Position numbers and translations under genes: made by a program. From NCBI GenBank assembly GCA_963722495.1, contig CAVRND010000028.1, forward strand, positions 186,001-250,000: 64,000 bases of DNA. Direction: 5' to 3'. Below, in pieces: positions 34,056 to 43,013 of this stretch. The notes beneath the pieces were generated by a model. It made no database searches. It saw only the letters and a list, made by a program, of their open reading frames with translations, and was not told the origin of the DNA. Each line of letters begins with the position of its first letter. Within the stretch, counting starts at the first letter, position 1. The DNA is from Hyphomicrobium_A sp963722495. Its GTDB lineage: Bacteria > Pseudomonadota > Alphaproteobacteria > Rhizobiales > Hyphomicrobiaceae.

Positions 34056-35487
34056 ATGACCGCAGCCCAGCCCGGCGCGCGCGAGGCGGCGCTCGCCAAG
34101 ATGGCCGCCATCGTCGGTCCTGCCCATGCCATCAGCGATGGCGATCGGCAACTACCTTATTTGCGTGAGCCGCGCGGGCTTTACGCGGGCCGGACCGCGC
34201 TTGTGCTGCGCGCCGGATCGACACGCGAAGTCTCGCAGCTTCTCGCCGTGGCCCACGATGCCGGTATCGGCATCGTGCCGCAGGGCGGAAACACGGGTCT
34301 CGTCGGCGGACAGATACCCTCGCCCGAAGGCGGACCAGGTCGTCCTCTCGCTGTCGCGGCTGACGCAGGTCCGCGCCGTCGACGCCAGCGGCGGCACGAT
34401 GATCGTCGAGGCGGGTGTGACGCTGGCCGACGCGCAGGCCGCGGCGGAAGGCGCCGGCCGTCTTTTCCCTCTCAGCCTGCCGTCGCAAGGCAGCTGCCAG
34501 ATCGGCGGCGTGCTGGCGACCAACGCCGGCGGCGTCGGCGTGCTCGCCTACGGCAACGCGCGCGCACTGACGCTCGGGCTCGAGGTGGTAACGGCAGACG
34601 GCCAAGTTTGGGATGGGCTGCGCACCTTGAAGAAGGACAACACCGGCTACGACCTGCGCGATCTCTTCGTCGGCTCGGAGGGCACGCTCGGCATCATCAC
34701 AGCGGCGGCGCTGAAACTATTTCCACGACCTGCGGAGACGGCGGTGGCACTGGCAGCGCTGCCCGACATCGCCAGCGTCGCGGCGCTCTTTCGATTGGCC
34801 GAGGCACGCGGGCACGCGGGCCTGACGGCGTTCGAGTTCATGAGCCGCTTCACGCTCGACCTCGTGACGAAGCACATCCCCGCAACGCGCGTTCCATTGC
34901 GCGAGGCGGCGCCCTGGTACGTGCTGATCGAAGTGTCGAGCCCAGAGCCGGGCGGGCTTGCCGAGGCGACGATGCAGCGATTGCTCGCCGAGGCGGCCGA
35001 CGCCGGCGTCGTCTCCGACGCGGTGATCGCCGGATCGCTGGCGCAGTCGCAGGCGCTGTGGCGGCTGCGCGAAACGGCTTCGGAAGCGCAACGGCCCGAA
35101 GGCGGCAGCATCAAGCACGACGTGTCCGTGCCGGTGGCGCGCATCCCCGAGTTCCTTGCCGCGGCCGGCGGGGCGGTCGAGCGCGTTTGCCCGGGCGCGC
35201 GCCCCGTGGTGTTCGGCCACTTCGGTGACGGCAACGTGCACTACAACGTCACGCAGCCGCCCGGCATGGACAAGGCGGCCTACCTGGCGCTGTGGGGACC
35301 GATGTCGGAAGCGGTGCACGACGTCGTCGCCCGCTTCGGCGGCTCGATCTCGGCCGAGCATGGCATCGGGCAAATGAAGCGCGGCGAGCTCATCCGTTTC
35401 AAGAGCCCGCTCGAGATTGCGCTCATGCGCCGGATCAAGGCGGCGCTCGACCCAAAAGGTATTCTCAATCCCGGCAAGGTACTCTAG
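34056..35487 (+). pseudogene. FAD-linked oxidase (GlcD/D-2-hydroxyglutarate dehydrogenase family) with one frameshift
   Basis: These flavoenzymes oxidise 2-hydroxy acids, passing electrons to the respiratory chain or ferredoxin. The 5' part has PYLREPRGLYAGRTALVLR, IGIVPQGGNTGLVGGQIPSP (FAD pyrophosphate loop). The frame then shifts near 34329-34330, where an extra G is present, and continues with LATNAGGVGVLAYGNARALT, FVGSEGTLGIIT, VVFGHFGDGNVHYN and ISAEHGIGQMKR. It would be about 476 residues after repair, normal for the family. Exact substrate is unresolved. Confidence 0.88.
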
Positions 35488-37073
35488 CTGGAACGGCGCC
35501 TGAGCGGCAGGCGCCACGTCATGCGCGGCCACTTGATAGACCGGCGCGCAACCGACGGACCGGTAATAGAAGGTCCGGTGATTGACGGCCGGGCTTTCGC
35601 CGGCCGCCGCCAACTCGCCTTGACCCAATCCTCGGTCCCGTACAGCCACTGCTTGAAGGTGCCGCGGGGCCGTATCCTGTCGTCGATGATGAGGTTAGTT
35701 AGCGTCTCGACGTCGCCGCACAGCTTCTCCATCGCGGCCAGGCGCTTGGCGCCGTCCTCATGCACGGCGCCGATGCGCGCGTTGATGAGGTGGATCTCGC
35801 CGCTGTCGTTGTTGCGCCAATTGTCGACGGCGCCGGCCAGCGTGTGCTGGTTGGCGCTGATCTTCATCAGCGCCTCGTGCACCTCGGAAAGCTCGGCGCT
35901 GTAGACGGCGTGCGCTTCGTTGGTCTTCTGGCCGTGTGCCTCGAGCGCCTGCTCGAGCGAAGCGATCCGGTCGCCAAAACTCGATGTCCCCTCGAGGCGG
36001 GGTTGATCGAGGCCGCCGGCGAGCTGCAGCACCTGATCGCTGAGTGCGGCAAGCGTCTGCTCGGCATTCTGGGCGGCGAGGCGCACGGCGCTCCTGACAC
36101 CGGTGATCTCGTCGGAAAGGGCGGTTATGGCGCTGGCGCGCTCCGTGCGCTCGGTGCCGATCGCATGCTCGATGGCCCACAGGCGGTCGGACAGCGCCGA
36201 ATTGATCGACGCAATTCCCTCGTTGATAGGCCGGCTGTGCAATGCGCTCTCGATAGCCGACAGGCGCTGGTCGAGAGGCGACAGGTCCGTCTGCACGCCG
36301 CCGGACTGGCGGGCAATCAACGCTTCGAGCGCGCCGAGGCGTTCGGAGAAGGCGCGCTCGGTTTCGGCAAGGCGCTCGAAGATGCGCTGCACGATGCTCT
36401 GATCCACCACGGGTGATGGCGCCACCGCGCTCGCGGGGCGCTCCGGGTCGGAGACATCGAGAAGGGGCGATGCACTGGCGAGTGGTGCCGCGCGCGAGGG
36501 GACGGGTGCGCTCCAGAAGTCGCGATTGATACGCGGGAAGTGGCGCACGACCAGCTCGGCGCCGGGCAGATCGCCGCCGATATCGCCGAGCACTTGCACG
36601 ATGTCGTCGACGCTCCCCGCATGGCCGGCGTGCGAGGCGCGCGAGGCGGCAAGGCGCAGCACATCCTCCAATTCGGGCGACCGGCGCGGACTGCCACCGG
36701 CGTCGCCGTTGGCCGGCGGTATCTCGCCGGCGATGGTGACCGCGCTGTCGCGGCGGAGCGAGATGACGCGAACACCGCGCGCCTCCAGCGCCGCGGCGGC
36801 CGCCTCGACGCGGGTCATGGCGAGCAGCAGGTGCTCGAGGCGTACCTCGGCCGAACGATAGGCCAGCGCAATGTCGTACGCCTGGTTGGCGCAGGCGAGC
36901 ACCGTCTCGTCGACCCAGATCGGGCTCGAGCGCGGCACGGCGGCGCGGACGGATGACGGCGGGGCTTGCGGCGCCGGCATTGCCTCGCGCCAGGTGGATG
37001 GCTCGGTCGACGTTGCGCTCCAGCGCGCGGTCCGCAAATCCAGGTCCTGCCCGCGATAATCCATATTAAACAC
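35484..37073 (-). CDS. Clp-N-like domain protein with long coiled coil, 529 aa
   Basis: The N-terminal portion (about residues 55-100: ETVLACANQAYDIALAYRSA, VRLEHLLLAMTRVEAAAAAL) resembles the helical repeats of the Clp amino-terminal substrate-binding domain. The middle has a linker and a segment (about 225-430) of heptad-like coiled coil (FERLAETERAFSERLGALEA onward). The C-terminus ends with Pro/Ser/Arg-rich repeats of SITGP. There is no ATPase domain. The predicted picture is an adaptor- or scaffold-like protein; function unknown. Its 3' end overlaps the convergent FAD oxidase gene by a few bases, and the last ~30 residues may be non-native. Confidence 0.8.
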   Translation of the reverse strand: MFNMDYRGQDLDLRTARWSATSTEPSTWREAMPAPQAPPSSVRAAVPRSSPIWVDETVLACANQAYDIALAYRSAEVRLEHLLLAMTRVEAAAAALEARGVRVISLRRDSAVTIAGEIPPANGDAGGSPRRSPELEDVLRLAASRASHAGHAGSVDDIVQVLGDIGGDLPGAELVVRHFPRINRDFWSAPVPSRAAPLASASPLLDVSDPERPASAVAPSPVVDQSIVQRIFERLAETERAFSERLGALEALIARQSGGVQTDLSPLDQRLSAIESALHSRPINEGIASINSALSDRLWAIEHAIGTERTERASAITALSDEITGVRSAVRLAAQNAEQTLAALSDQVLQLAGGLDQPRLEGTSSFGDRIASLEQALEAHGQKTNEAHAVYSAELSEVHEALMKISANQHTLAGAVDNWRNNDSGEIHLINARIGAVHEDGAKRLAAMEKLCGDVETLTNLIIDDRIRPRGTFKQWLYGTEDWVKASWRRPAKARPSITGPSITGPSVARRSIKWPRMTWRLPLRRRSS

Positions 37074-37201
37074 TCCTCACCGGTCCCCCCGCAGCTTAGC
37101 CGCGATCGACCTGCCCGGCGAGGGGCACGCAAGCGCGCATCCGGCGGCCGATGTGCTTCTAAAAGTGCTTATGGGCCGTTTCGCGCCGGTATTTGCTTTC
37201 G

Positions 37202-37891
37202 CTACAGCAACGACGGCTGCGCGGGGACGGCAGGCTCCTGGACTTCCGGCCCTTCGTTGCGGGAGCTGTTCACCTTGCGGCTGACCTCGACGATGTCGAG
37301 GAGATCATCAGGGGCGGGAGCGAGCAGATGCGCGATCTCGGTCGTCGTGCCGGGTCGGCAGTCGAGCCAAAGCTCGAACTGGTCGGGCGGGATGATGACT
37401 GGCATGCGGTCGTGCAGTACCGACAGCGTGGCGTTGGCCGCCGCCGTCAGGATCGCCATCGTTTCGATCTCGCTGCCGTCGGCGCCCAGCCAATTCTCGT
37501 AGATCGCCGCCATGGCCATCGGACCCCGATGGCGCGGGCGGATTAGGTGTGGGCGCTTGGCGCCCGCTCGGCCGGTCCATTCATAGTAGCCGTCGGCCGG
37601 CACGAGGCAGCGCTTGTGGCGCACGGCGGCGCGGAACGACGGCTTGTCGGCGATGCTTTCGGCGCGCGCATTGATCAACATCTTGAACGCGCGCGGATCC
37701 TTCACCCACGACGGGATCAGGCCCCAGCGCACCAGCGCCATCTCCCGCTCGTGCTTATACGTGTTACGCACGATGGCCACGGGCTGCGAAGGCGCGATAT
37801 TGTAGCGGGGTGGAAACACCGCCTCATTGAGGTAGCCGAAATAGGCGCGTACGGCCTCGTGCGGCGATGTCAGGGTGTAGCGCGAGCACAT
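37202..37891 (-). CDS. SRAP family protein (HMCES/YedK-type, abasic-site DNA crosslinking)
   Basis: SRAP proteins form covalent links to abasic sites in single-stranded DNA through cysteine 2 after Met removal, protecting them from breakage. The product starts MCSRYTLTSPHEAVRAYF with Cys2, followed by PPRYNIAPSQPVAIV, RWGLIPSWVKDP, INARAESIADKPSFR and KRCLVPADGYYEW. These are the expected family motifs. The ATG at 37891 gives Cys2 in the right place; a longer frame would not. It is divergent from the NUDIX gene. Confidence 0.93.
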   Translation of the reverse strand: MCSRYTLTSPHEAVRAYFGYLNEAVFPPRYNIAPSQPVAIVRNTYKHEREMALVRWGLIPSWVKDPRAFKMLINARAESIADKPSFRAAVRHKRCLVPADGYYEWTGRAGAKRPHLIRPRHRGPMAMAAIYENWLGADGSEIETMAILTAAANATLSVLHDRMPVIIPPDQFELWLDCRPGTTTEIAHLLAPAPDDLLDIVEVSRKVNSSRNEGPEVQEPAVPAQPSLL

Positions 37892-37931
37892 GCCTGCAAG
37901 GTAATCATTCACGGCCACGGGGAAAAGTCGC

Positions 37932-38387
37932 ATGGCCACGCCCGGCAGTGAGACAGACGCGAAAGGCCCCTGGCCGCGGGCGGGCGCCAGTGCGGTGCTG
38001 TTCCGCGGCGATGCCGTGCTGCTGGTGGAGCGCGGGTCCGGCCCCTCCGAAGGGCTTTGGAGCCTGCCGGGCGGCTCTATCGAAGCGGGTGAGACGGCGG
38101 AGGACGCGGCGCGGCGCGAGGTGCGCGAGGAGACCGGCCTCGACGCCGAATTCGTCGGGCTGGCCGGGGTCTACGACATCATCGACCGCGACGAGGGCGG
38201 CGCCGTCGTGCTGCACTTTGTGATCGCCACCTTCTTCGGACGGGTCGAAGGCGATCCTGCGGCTGCCAGCGACGCACGCGATGCCCGGGTCATCGGGCTC
38301 GACGAACTCGGCGCATTGCCGATCACGCGCGGCACACAGCACGTCATCGCCGAGGCCCGCCGACTTCTGCTTGCCAGCGATGATTAG
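37932..38387 (+). CDS. NUDIX hydrolase
   Basis: Nudix enzymes hydrolyse nucleoside diphosphate-linked compounds. The 151-residue sequence has a complete Nudix box at about residues 48-70 (GGSIEAGETAEDAARREV then REETGL). Substrate is undetermined. In Rhizobiales a similar gene precedes a TIGR02301 gene, as here (next start 41 bases downstream). Confidence 0.9.
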   Translation: MATPGSETDAKGPWPRAGASAVLFRGDAVLLVERGSGPSEGLWSLPGGSIEAGETAEDAARREVREETGLDAEFVGLAGVYDIIDRDEGGAVVLHFVIATFFGRVEGDPAAASDARDARVIGLDELGALPITRGTQHVIAEARRLLLASDD

Positions 38388-38427
38388 GCGCCTCCGGAAC
38401 GTCCAGAATCGGTGCTAAAGTCGGACC

Positions 38428-38820
38428 ATGAACATCGCTCGCACCAACCTTGCCCGAGCCCGTGGACTGGCCGCACTGCTTGCCGTCGCGGCGGCGCTGC
38501 CCGCCATGGCCGCGCCCGACAACAAGCCGTATGACGACCGCCTGCTGCGCCTGTCGGAGATCCTCGGGGCAGTCCACTACCTGCGCGAGCTGTGCGGGGC
38601 TGAGGAAGGTCAGCAGTGGCGCGAGCGCATGTCGGAGCTGGTGCAGGCGGAGGGCTACTCGGCGCTGCGCAAAGCCAAACTGACACGCAGTTTCAACAAA
38701 GGTTATCAAAGCTACAGCCGCACTTATAATACCTGCAGCCCGTCGGCTCAGAACGCGATCAATCGGTTCCTCGCCGAGGGCGCGACGATTGCCGACACAC
38801 TCGTGCGCTCGGTGCCGTAA
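38428..38820 (+). CDS. TIGR02301 family secreted protein
   Basis: A signal peptide (GLAALLAVAAALPAMAAPD) precedes a small helical domain with YDDRLLRLSEILGAVHYLRE, a conserved cysteine in the LCGAEEGQQWRERM segment, and FNKGYQSYSRTYNTCSPSA. Two cysteines could pair. This matches the TIGR02301 family of Rhizobiales, of unknown function. It follows the NUDIX gene and is probably co-transcribed. Confidence 0.85.
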   Translation: MNIARTNLARARGLAALLAVAAALPAMAAPDNKPYDDRLLRLSEILGAVHYLRELCGAEEGQQWRERMSELVQAEGYSALRKAKLTRSFNKGYQSYSRTYNTCSPSAQNAINRFLAEGATIADTLVRSVP

Positions 38821-38992
38821 ACCGCGCCGAACCACGCATCGATCCAATCTTTACTGTGAACATGCGCGCCTCTTTGCGGCGCCGTTTTGCATGATATGCA
38901 CGTTGCATCGGCACGCGTCGCTCACGGAGCGCGCGGCCATCTAGAACGACCCGCGACCGATACGGGGGGTTTCGGATCGTAAGGGGGAACTC

Positions 38993-39238
38993 ATGCAGCT
39001 TTTCGATGGACTCGACGCCGACGATTCCACCTACAGAGCACTTTCGCTCATTCTCGAAGCGTGGGACGAGGGCACCGAAAGTGGTGTGCCGAACGAGCAG
39101 ATGGCGTACGCAGCACTGTTCACCGCGCTGACCGATCTCGTCTCGCAATTCGGCGAGGACGCCGTGGTCAAGCTCGCCAACGGTTTGGAGCGCCGCATCC
39201 GCATCGGCGAGTTCACGCTTCACCGCACGCGGCAGTAA
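38993..39238 (+). CDS. Small conserved hypothetical protein, 81 aa
   Basis: The sequence MQLFDGLDADDSTYRALSLI is acidic and helical, with MAYAALFTALTDLVSQFGED and a basic tail (RRIRIGEFTLHRTRQ). GGGGGAAC precedes the ATG. It resembles uncharacterised short alphaproteobacterial proteins; function is unknown. It lies about 170 bases after the TIGR02301 gene with no clear terminator. Confidence 0.7.
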   Translation: MQLFDGLDADDSTYRALSLILEAWDEGTESGVPNEQMAYAALFTALTDLVSQFGEDAVVKLANGLERRIRIGEFTLHRTRQ

Positions 39239-39246
39239 GCGGCGCC

Positions 39247-39915
39247 TCAGAGCAGCCCGACGCGCTTCGCCACGACCTCGCTGATCAGCAGCACGCCGAA
39301 GCCGACGAGCAGCAGACCTGCGATCTGGTTCACGAGCTGCAGCCGCGACAGGCTGAGGCGATGGCGAAAGCGCGCGATCAGGTGCGACAGGCCTATCCAC
39401 CACGCGAGACTGCCACCCATGACGGCGGCGACGATGGTCAGCGCGTCGGCGTAGCTCTTCACCTCGACGAACGTCGATACACCGCCGAAGATGGCGAAGA
39501 GACCGAGCACCGCTCCAGGATTGGTGATGGTGAGCAGAAACGTCTGCGGGATGTCCCACACGAAGTCACGCAGCGTCTCGACGCCTTCCTCGGTCACCGG
39601 CGTCACCGGCACGACACGCGGCGAGGCGAAGTACAGCTTCATGCCGAAGAGGAAGAGTACGATCCCGCCGAGCACCTGGATGACCATGCGATGGTCCTGC
39701 ACGGCACCGGAAATGGCGCCGACACCCATCGCCGCGCACAGCGCGATCAGACCATCGCCCAGCATGGCGCCGAGACCCGCCGCAATGCCTCCCCAAAAAC
39801 CGCGCTCGATGGCACGCTGGATGCACAGAACGTTGACGGGGCCGACGGGGGCGGCGACAAGGATTCCGATGATGATGCCGACGGGGATGATGAGCGGATT
39901 GGGCAGAAACTCCAT
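39247..39915 (-). CDS. LysE family exporter
   Basis: LysE/RhtB proteins export amino acids or related solutes. The 222-residue product has about six membrane helices and the signature APVGPVNVLCIQRAIERGFW, then GLGAMLGDGLIALCAAMGVG and FLLTITNPGAVLGLFAIFGG. AAGGAAGGT precedes the ATG at 39915; the longer frame upstream overlaps a convincing gene on the other strand and is rejected. Solute is not known. Confidence 0.9.
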   Translation of the reverse strand: MEFLPNPLIIPVGIIIGILVAAPVGPVNVLCIQRAIERGFWGGIAAGLGAMLGDGLIALCAAMGVGAISGAVQDHRMVIQVLGGIVLFLFGMKLYFASPRVVPVTPVTEEGVETLRDFVWDIPQTFLLTITNPGAVLGLFAIFGGVSTFVEVKSYADALTIVAAVMGGSLAWWIGLSHLIARFRHRLSLSRLQLVNQIAGLLLVGFGVLLISEVVAKRVGLL

Positions 39916-39990
39916 GCACCTTCCTTTGCCGGTCCGCACCGCGAGCCGCGAATATCCGATCATTCCGTTCAGCTGCGCCGGAGCTCGCTG

Positions 39991-40617
39991 ATGCCTGCAA
40001 TCGTCGAGCGACGCCTGGCGGGGTTGGCGGTATTGGTACTGGCGGTGCTCTGCCTTGTCCATGAGGGCCCGAGCTGGGCGCTCGAAAGACGAGCCGCCGC
40101 CGAGGACGACGACAGGCCGAGCAAGGTCGTCGTGCCCAGGAAGCACCCCAAGCCCGGCGACGATACGGGACCTCTTCCCGAACCGGTCGAGGAGATGCGC
40201 CAGGCCATCCTCGCGGCCACGCATTCGGGCAATATCGAAGACTTGCGCGTGCCGCTCGACTGGAACGAGCTGAAGCCGGAGGTCGCCGCACCGGCCGGCG
40301 AGGACCCAATAGCCTACTGGAAGAAGACGTCCGCCGACGGCAACGGACGCGAGATCCTGGCAGCGCTCGCCGAAATCCTGCCGATGCGGGCGGCCGAGCT
40401 GCCCTTCGGCAAGGACCTCGAGAACAACATCATCTACGTGTGGCCGTATCTCGCCGAGGTCGATCTCGGCAAGCTGACACCTCCGCAGGAGGTCGATCTC
40501 ATCCGCCTCGTCGGCCCGGCAGAAGCGAAGGCGATGCGCGAGAAAAAGAAGTGGACGTGGTGGCGGCTGACCATCGGCGCAGACGGCACATGGCACTCGT
40601 TCAAGAAAGCCGACTGA
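39991..40617 (+). CDS. Secreted conserved hypothetical protein, 208 aa
   Basis: A signal peptide (LAGLAVLVLAVLCLVHEGP) precedes a basic linker (PSKVVVPRKHPKPGDD) and a soluble domain with EEMRQAILAATHSGNIEDLR, DPIAYWKKTSADGNGREILA, ENNIIYVWPYLAEV and a C-terminal WTWWRLTIGADGTWHSFKKA. I recognise this as a secreted domain common in Rhizobiales but cannot name its function. GGAG lies at good spacing. It is divergent from the LysE gene and followed by the L,D-transpeptidase gene. Confidence 0.8.
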   Translation: MPAIVERRLAGLAVLVLAVLCLVHEGPSWALERRAAAEDDDRPSKVVVPRKHPKPGDDTGPLPEPVEEMRQAILAATHSGNIEDLRVPLDWNELKPEVAAPAGEDPIAYWKKTSADGNGREILAALAEILPMRAAELPFGKDLENNIIYVWPYLAEVDLGKLTPPQEVDLIRLVGPAEAKAMREKKKWTWWRLTIGADGTWHSFKKAD

Positions 40618-40726
40618 GGCGATAAGTAGCGGAGCGGCCGAATTATTCCGCGGCGCAACTTGTAAGCCCATAAGGCGTTCCCAGATCTACTGCTTCGGCA
40701 CCTCTCAGCCCCGGGGGACAGCAATC

Positions 40727-41587
40727 ATGATCTGGCGCGCAGCACTCGCAGCGGCGACGGTCGCCACCCTCGCCGACGTGCCGCCGGCGTCGGCGCAGTT
40801 CTACGGCGACGAAGGGTTCGGCCGCCAACGGTTCTGGGAGCAACGCCCGCGCAACCGTCAGGAATGGCGTAACGACTACGACGACCAGTGGGGTTATGGC
40901 GGCGACTACCGCCGTGCGCCGATCATCCGCAGCGGAGGCGCGCGGCCAGTCATCGCCCCGCAGGCACCGTCCAAGGTGGCTTTCCGAAGCAGCTTCGCCG
41001 CCAACTCGATCGTCATCGATAGCGCGGGACGGATGCTCTACTTCATCCTGTCACCCTCGGAGGCGTATCAATATCCGATCTCGGTCGGCCGCGAAGGCTT
41101 CTCGTGGACCGGCACCGAGGTGATCAGCCGCAAGCAGGAATGGCCGGACTGGAATCCGCCCAAGGAGATGATCGCGCGTGATCCGCGCTTGCCGGACAAA
41201 ATGACCGGCGGCATCAAGAACCCGCTTGGCGCGCTGGCGCTCTACCTCGGCAACACGCTTTACCGCATTCACGGCACCAACGATCCCAAGAGCATCGGGC
41301 ATGCGGCGTCGTCAGGGTGCTTTCGCATGATGAACGAGCACGTGTTGCATCTGGCCTCGCTCGCGGGTCCGGGCACGCAGGTGACGGTCGTCAAGAGCTT
41401 GGCACCGCAAACCGTGTCGGCGGCACGCCAGCCGCCGCCGTCGCGCGCCGCGCCGCCGGACGACCCGTACTCGGCGCCGGACGATCCGTACGCGCGTCCG
41501 CGGGAAGCATATCCCGACGACGATTACGATGAGCCGCGCGAACTCGACCGTTACCAGCGCTACGATCGCTACGGCGACCCACTGTAG
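40727..41587 (+). CDS. L,D-transpeptidase (YkuD domain)
   Basis: YkuD enzymes form 3-3 crosslinks in peptidoglycan or attach proteins to it. The 286-residue product is exported, with a Tyr/Arg/Asp-rich N-terminal region, then the YkuD domain. The active site histidine and cysteine lie in RIHGTNDPKSIGHAASSGC, followed by FRMMNEHVLHL. A C-terminal tail is very rich in Pro, Asp and Tyr (DDPYSAPDDPY). It converges on the dihydroorotase gene with 7 bases between. Confidence 0.93.
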   Translation: MIWRAALAAATVATLADVPPASAQFYGDEGFGRQRFWEQRPRNRQEWRNDYDDQWGYGGDYRRAPIIRSGGARPVIAPQAPSKVAFRSSFAANSIVIDSAGRMLYFILSPSEAYQYPISVGREGFSWTGTEVISRKQEWPDWNPPKEMIARDPRLPDKMTGGIKNPLGALALYLGNTLYRIHGTNDPKSIGHAASSGCFRMMNEHVLHLASLAGPGTQVTVVKSLAPQTVSAARQPPPSRAAPPDDPYSAPDDPYARPREAYPDDDYDEPRELDRYQRYDRYGDPL

Positions 41588-41594
41588 CGGCGGT

Positions 41595-42923
41595 TCAAAA
41601 GCCTTCGAGAAAGGCGACGGGGGCGCCGTGCGCGGCCCCGATAATTTCGCCGTCCCACATCACGCGGCGGCCGCGCACGAAGGTGCCCACCGGCCAGCCT
41701 TTCACGCGCTTTCCGTCGTACGGCGTCCAGCCGGCGCGGCTGGCCACCTGCGCGTTGGTGATGGTCTCCTCGCGCTTCAGGTCAACGATGGTGAAGTCCG
41801 CATCGTATCCCGCAGCGATGCGCCCCTTGCCACGGATGCCGAACAGCCGCTGCGGGCCATGGCTCGTCAGGTCGACGAAGCGCTCGATGCTAAGCCGCCC
41901 GGCGTTCACGTGGTCGAGCATGATCGGCACCAGCGTCTGCACACCGGTCATGCCCGAATGCGAACCGGGATAGGCGTGGTCTTTTTCTTCACGCGTGTGC
42001 GGGGCATGGTCGGATCCGAGCACGTCGACGGTGCCGGCGGCGAGACCTGCCCATATCGCCTGGCGATGGCGATCATCGCGCACCGGCGGGTTCATCTGCG
42101 CGTAGGTGCCCAGCTGCTCGTAGCACTCGGGCGCTACAAGCGTGAGATGATGCGGCGTCACCTCGACGCTGGCCCAATCCTTGTGGTCGGCGAGGAAAGC
42201 CATCTCGGCGGCCGTCGACACGTGCAGCACGTGCACCCGGCGTTTGTGCTTCTCGGCGAGGCGCACGAGGCGCCTAGTCGAGATGATGGCGGCTTCCTCA
42301 TCGCGCCACTCTGGGTGCGATGACGGGTCGCCAGCGCGGCGCACGTGCATGCGCTCGATCAGCCGCGCCTCATCTTCGGAGTGGAAGGCAGCGCGGCGAG
42401 ATAGAGCGCCGATGATGTGGTCGAGCGAAGCCTCATCGTCGACCAGCAGATCACCGGTCGAGGAGCCCATGAACACCTTGATGCCGGCCGAGCCCTCGAG
42501 CTTTTCGAGCATCGGGATGTCGCCGATGTTCTCGCGCGTGCCGCCGACGTAGAAGGCGAAGTCGCAGAACATGCGGTGGCGGGCACGTGCCACCTTGTCG
42601 GCCAGTGTCGCGACCGTCGTCGTCAGCGGCTTGGTGTTCGGCATCTCGAACACGGCCGTTACGCCACCCAGCACGGCGCTGCGCGATCCGCTCTCGAGGT
42701 CTTCCTTGTGTTCGAGGCCCGGCTCGCGGAAATGCACCTGCGTATCGATGACGCCCGGCAGCACGTGCAGGCCGCGCGCATCGACCACCTCGCCTCCCTT
42801 GGCGGCATCGATACTGCCTATGGCGGCAATGCGACCGGCCCGGATGCCGATATCACGGATCCCCACGCCGTCTTGGTTGACGACGGTGCCTCCCTTGAGA
42901 ACGAGGTCGAACGTGGCGCTCAT
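41595..42923 (-). CDS. pyrC: Dihydroorotase-type amidohydrolase
   Basis: Dihydroorotase closes the pyrimidine ring in UMP synthesis. The 442-residue protein shows the amidohydrolase zinc motif DTQVHFREPGLEHKEDLESG, the carboxylated-lysine region GIKVFMGSSTG, HVLHVST, EVTPHHLTL, AQMNPPVRDD and DVLGSDHAPHT. Start at 42923 follows GGGAGAG. An in-frame upstream extension is rejected because it overlaps the ygfZ gene region. Type I dihydroorotase is the best reading; allantoinase is an alternative. Confidence 0.9.
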   Translation of the reverse strand: MSATFDLVLKGGTVVNQDGVGIRDIGIRAGRIAAIGSIDAAKGGEVVDARGLHVLPGVIDTQVHFREPGLEHKEDLESGSRSAVLGGVTAVFEMPNTKPLTTTVATLADKVARARHRMFCDFAFYVGGTRENIGDIPMLEKLEGSAGIKVFMGSSTGDLLVDDEASLDHIIGALSRRAAFHSEDEARLIERMHVRRAGDPSSHPEWRDEEAAIISTRRLVRLAEKHKRRVHVLHVSTAAEMAFLADHKDWASVEVTPHHLTLVAPECYEQLGTYAQMNPPVRDDRHRQAIWAGLAAGTVDVLGSDHAPHTREEKDHAYPGSHSGMTGVQTLVPIMLDHVNAGRLSIERFVDLTSHGPQRLFGIRGKGRIAAGYDADFTIVDLKREETITNAQVASRAGWTPYDGKRVKGWPVGTFVRGRRVMWDGEIIGAAHGAPVAFLEGF

Positions 42924-43013
42924 AGGCTCTCCCGGGGCTCTCCGCGGCTTGCCTCCGGCCCGCGCCCCGCATACGTAAATCGGAAGCCGGTTGCAACCGG
43001 AGCGGGGATTAGT

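Noticed and set aside
39061..39990. Long plus-strand frame upstream of the 208-aa gene
   Set aside because: It overlaps the LysE exporter gene on the other strand and has no signal or motif until the ATG at 39991.
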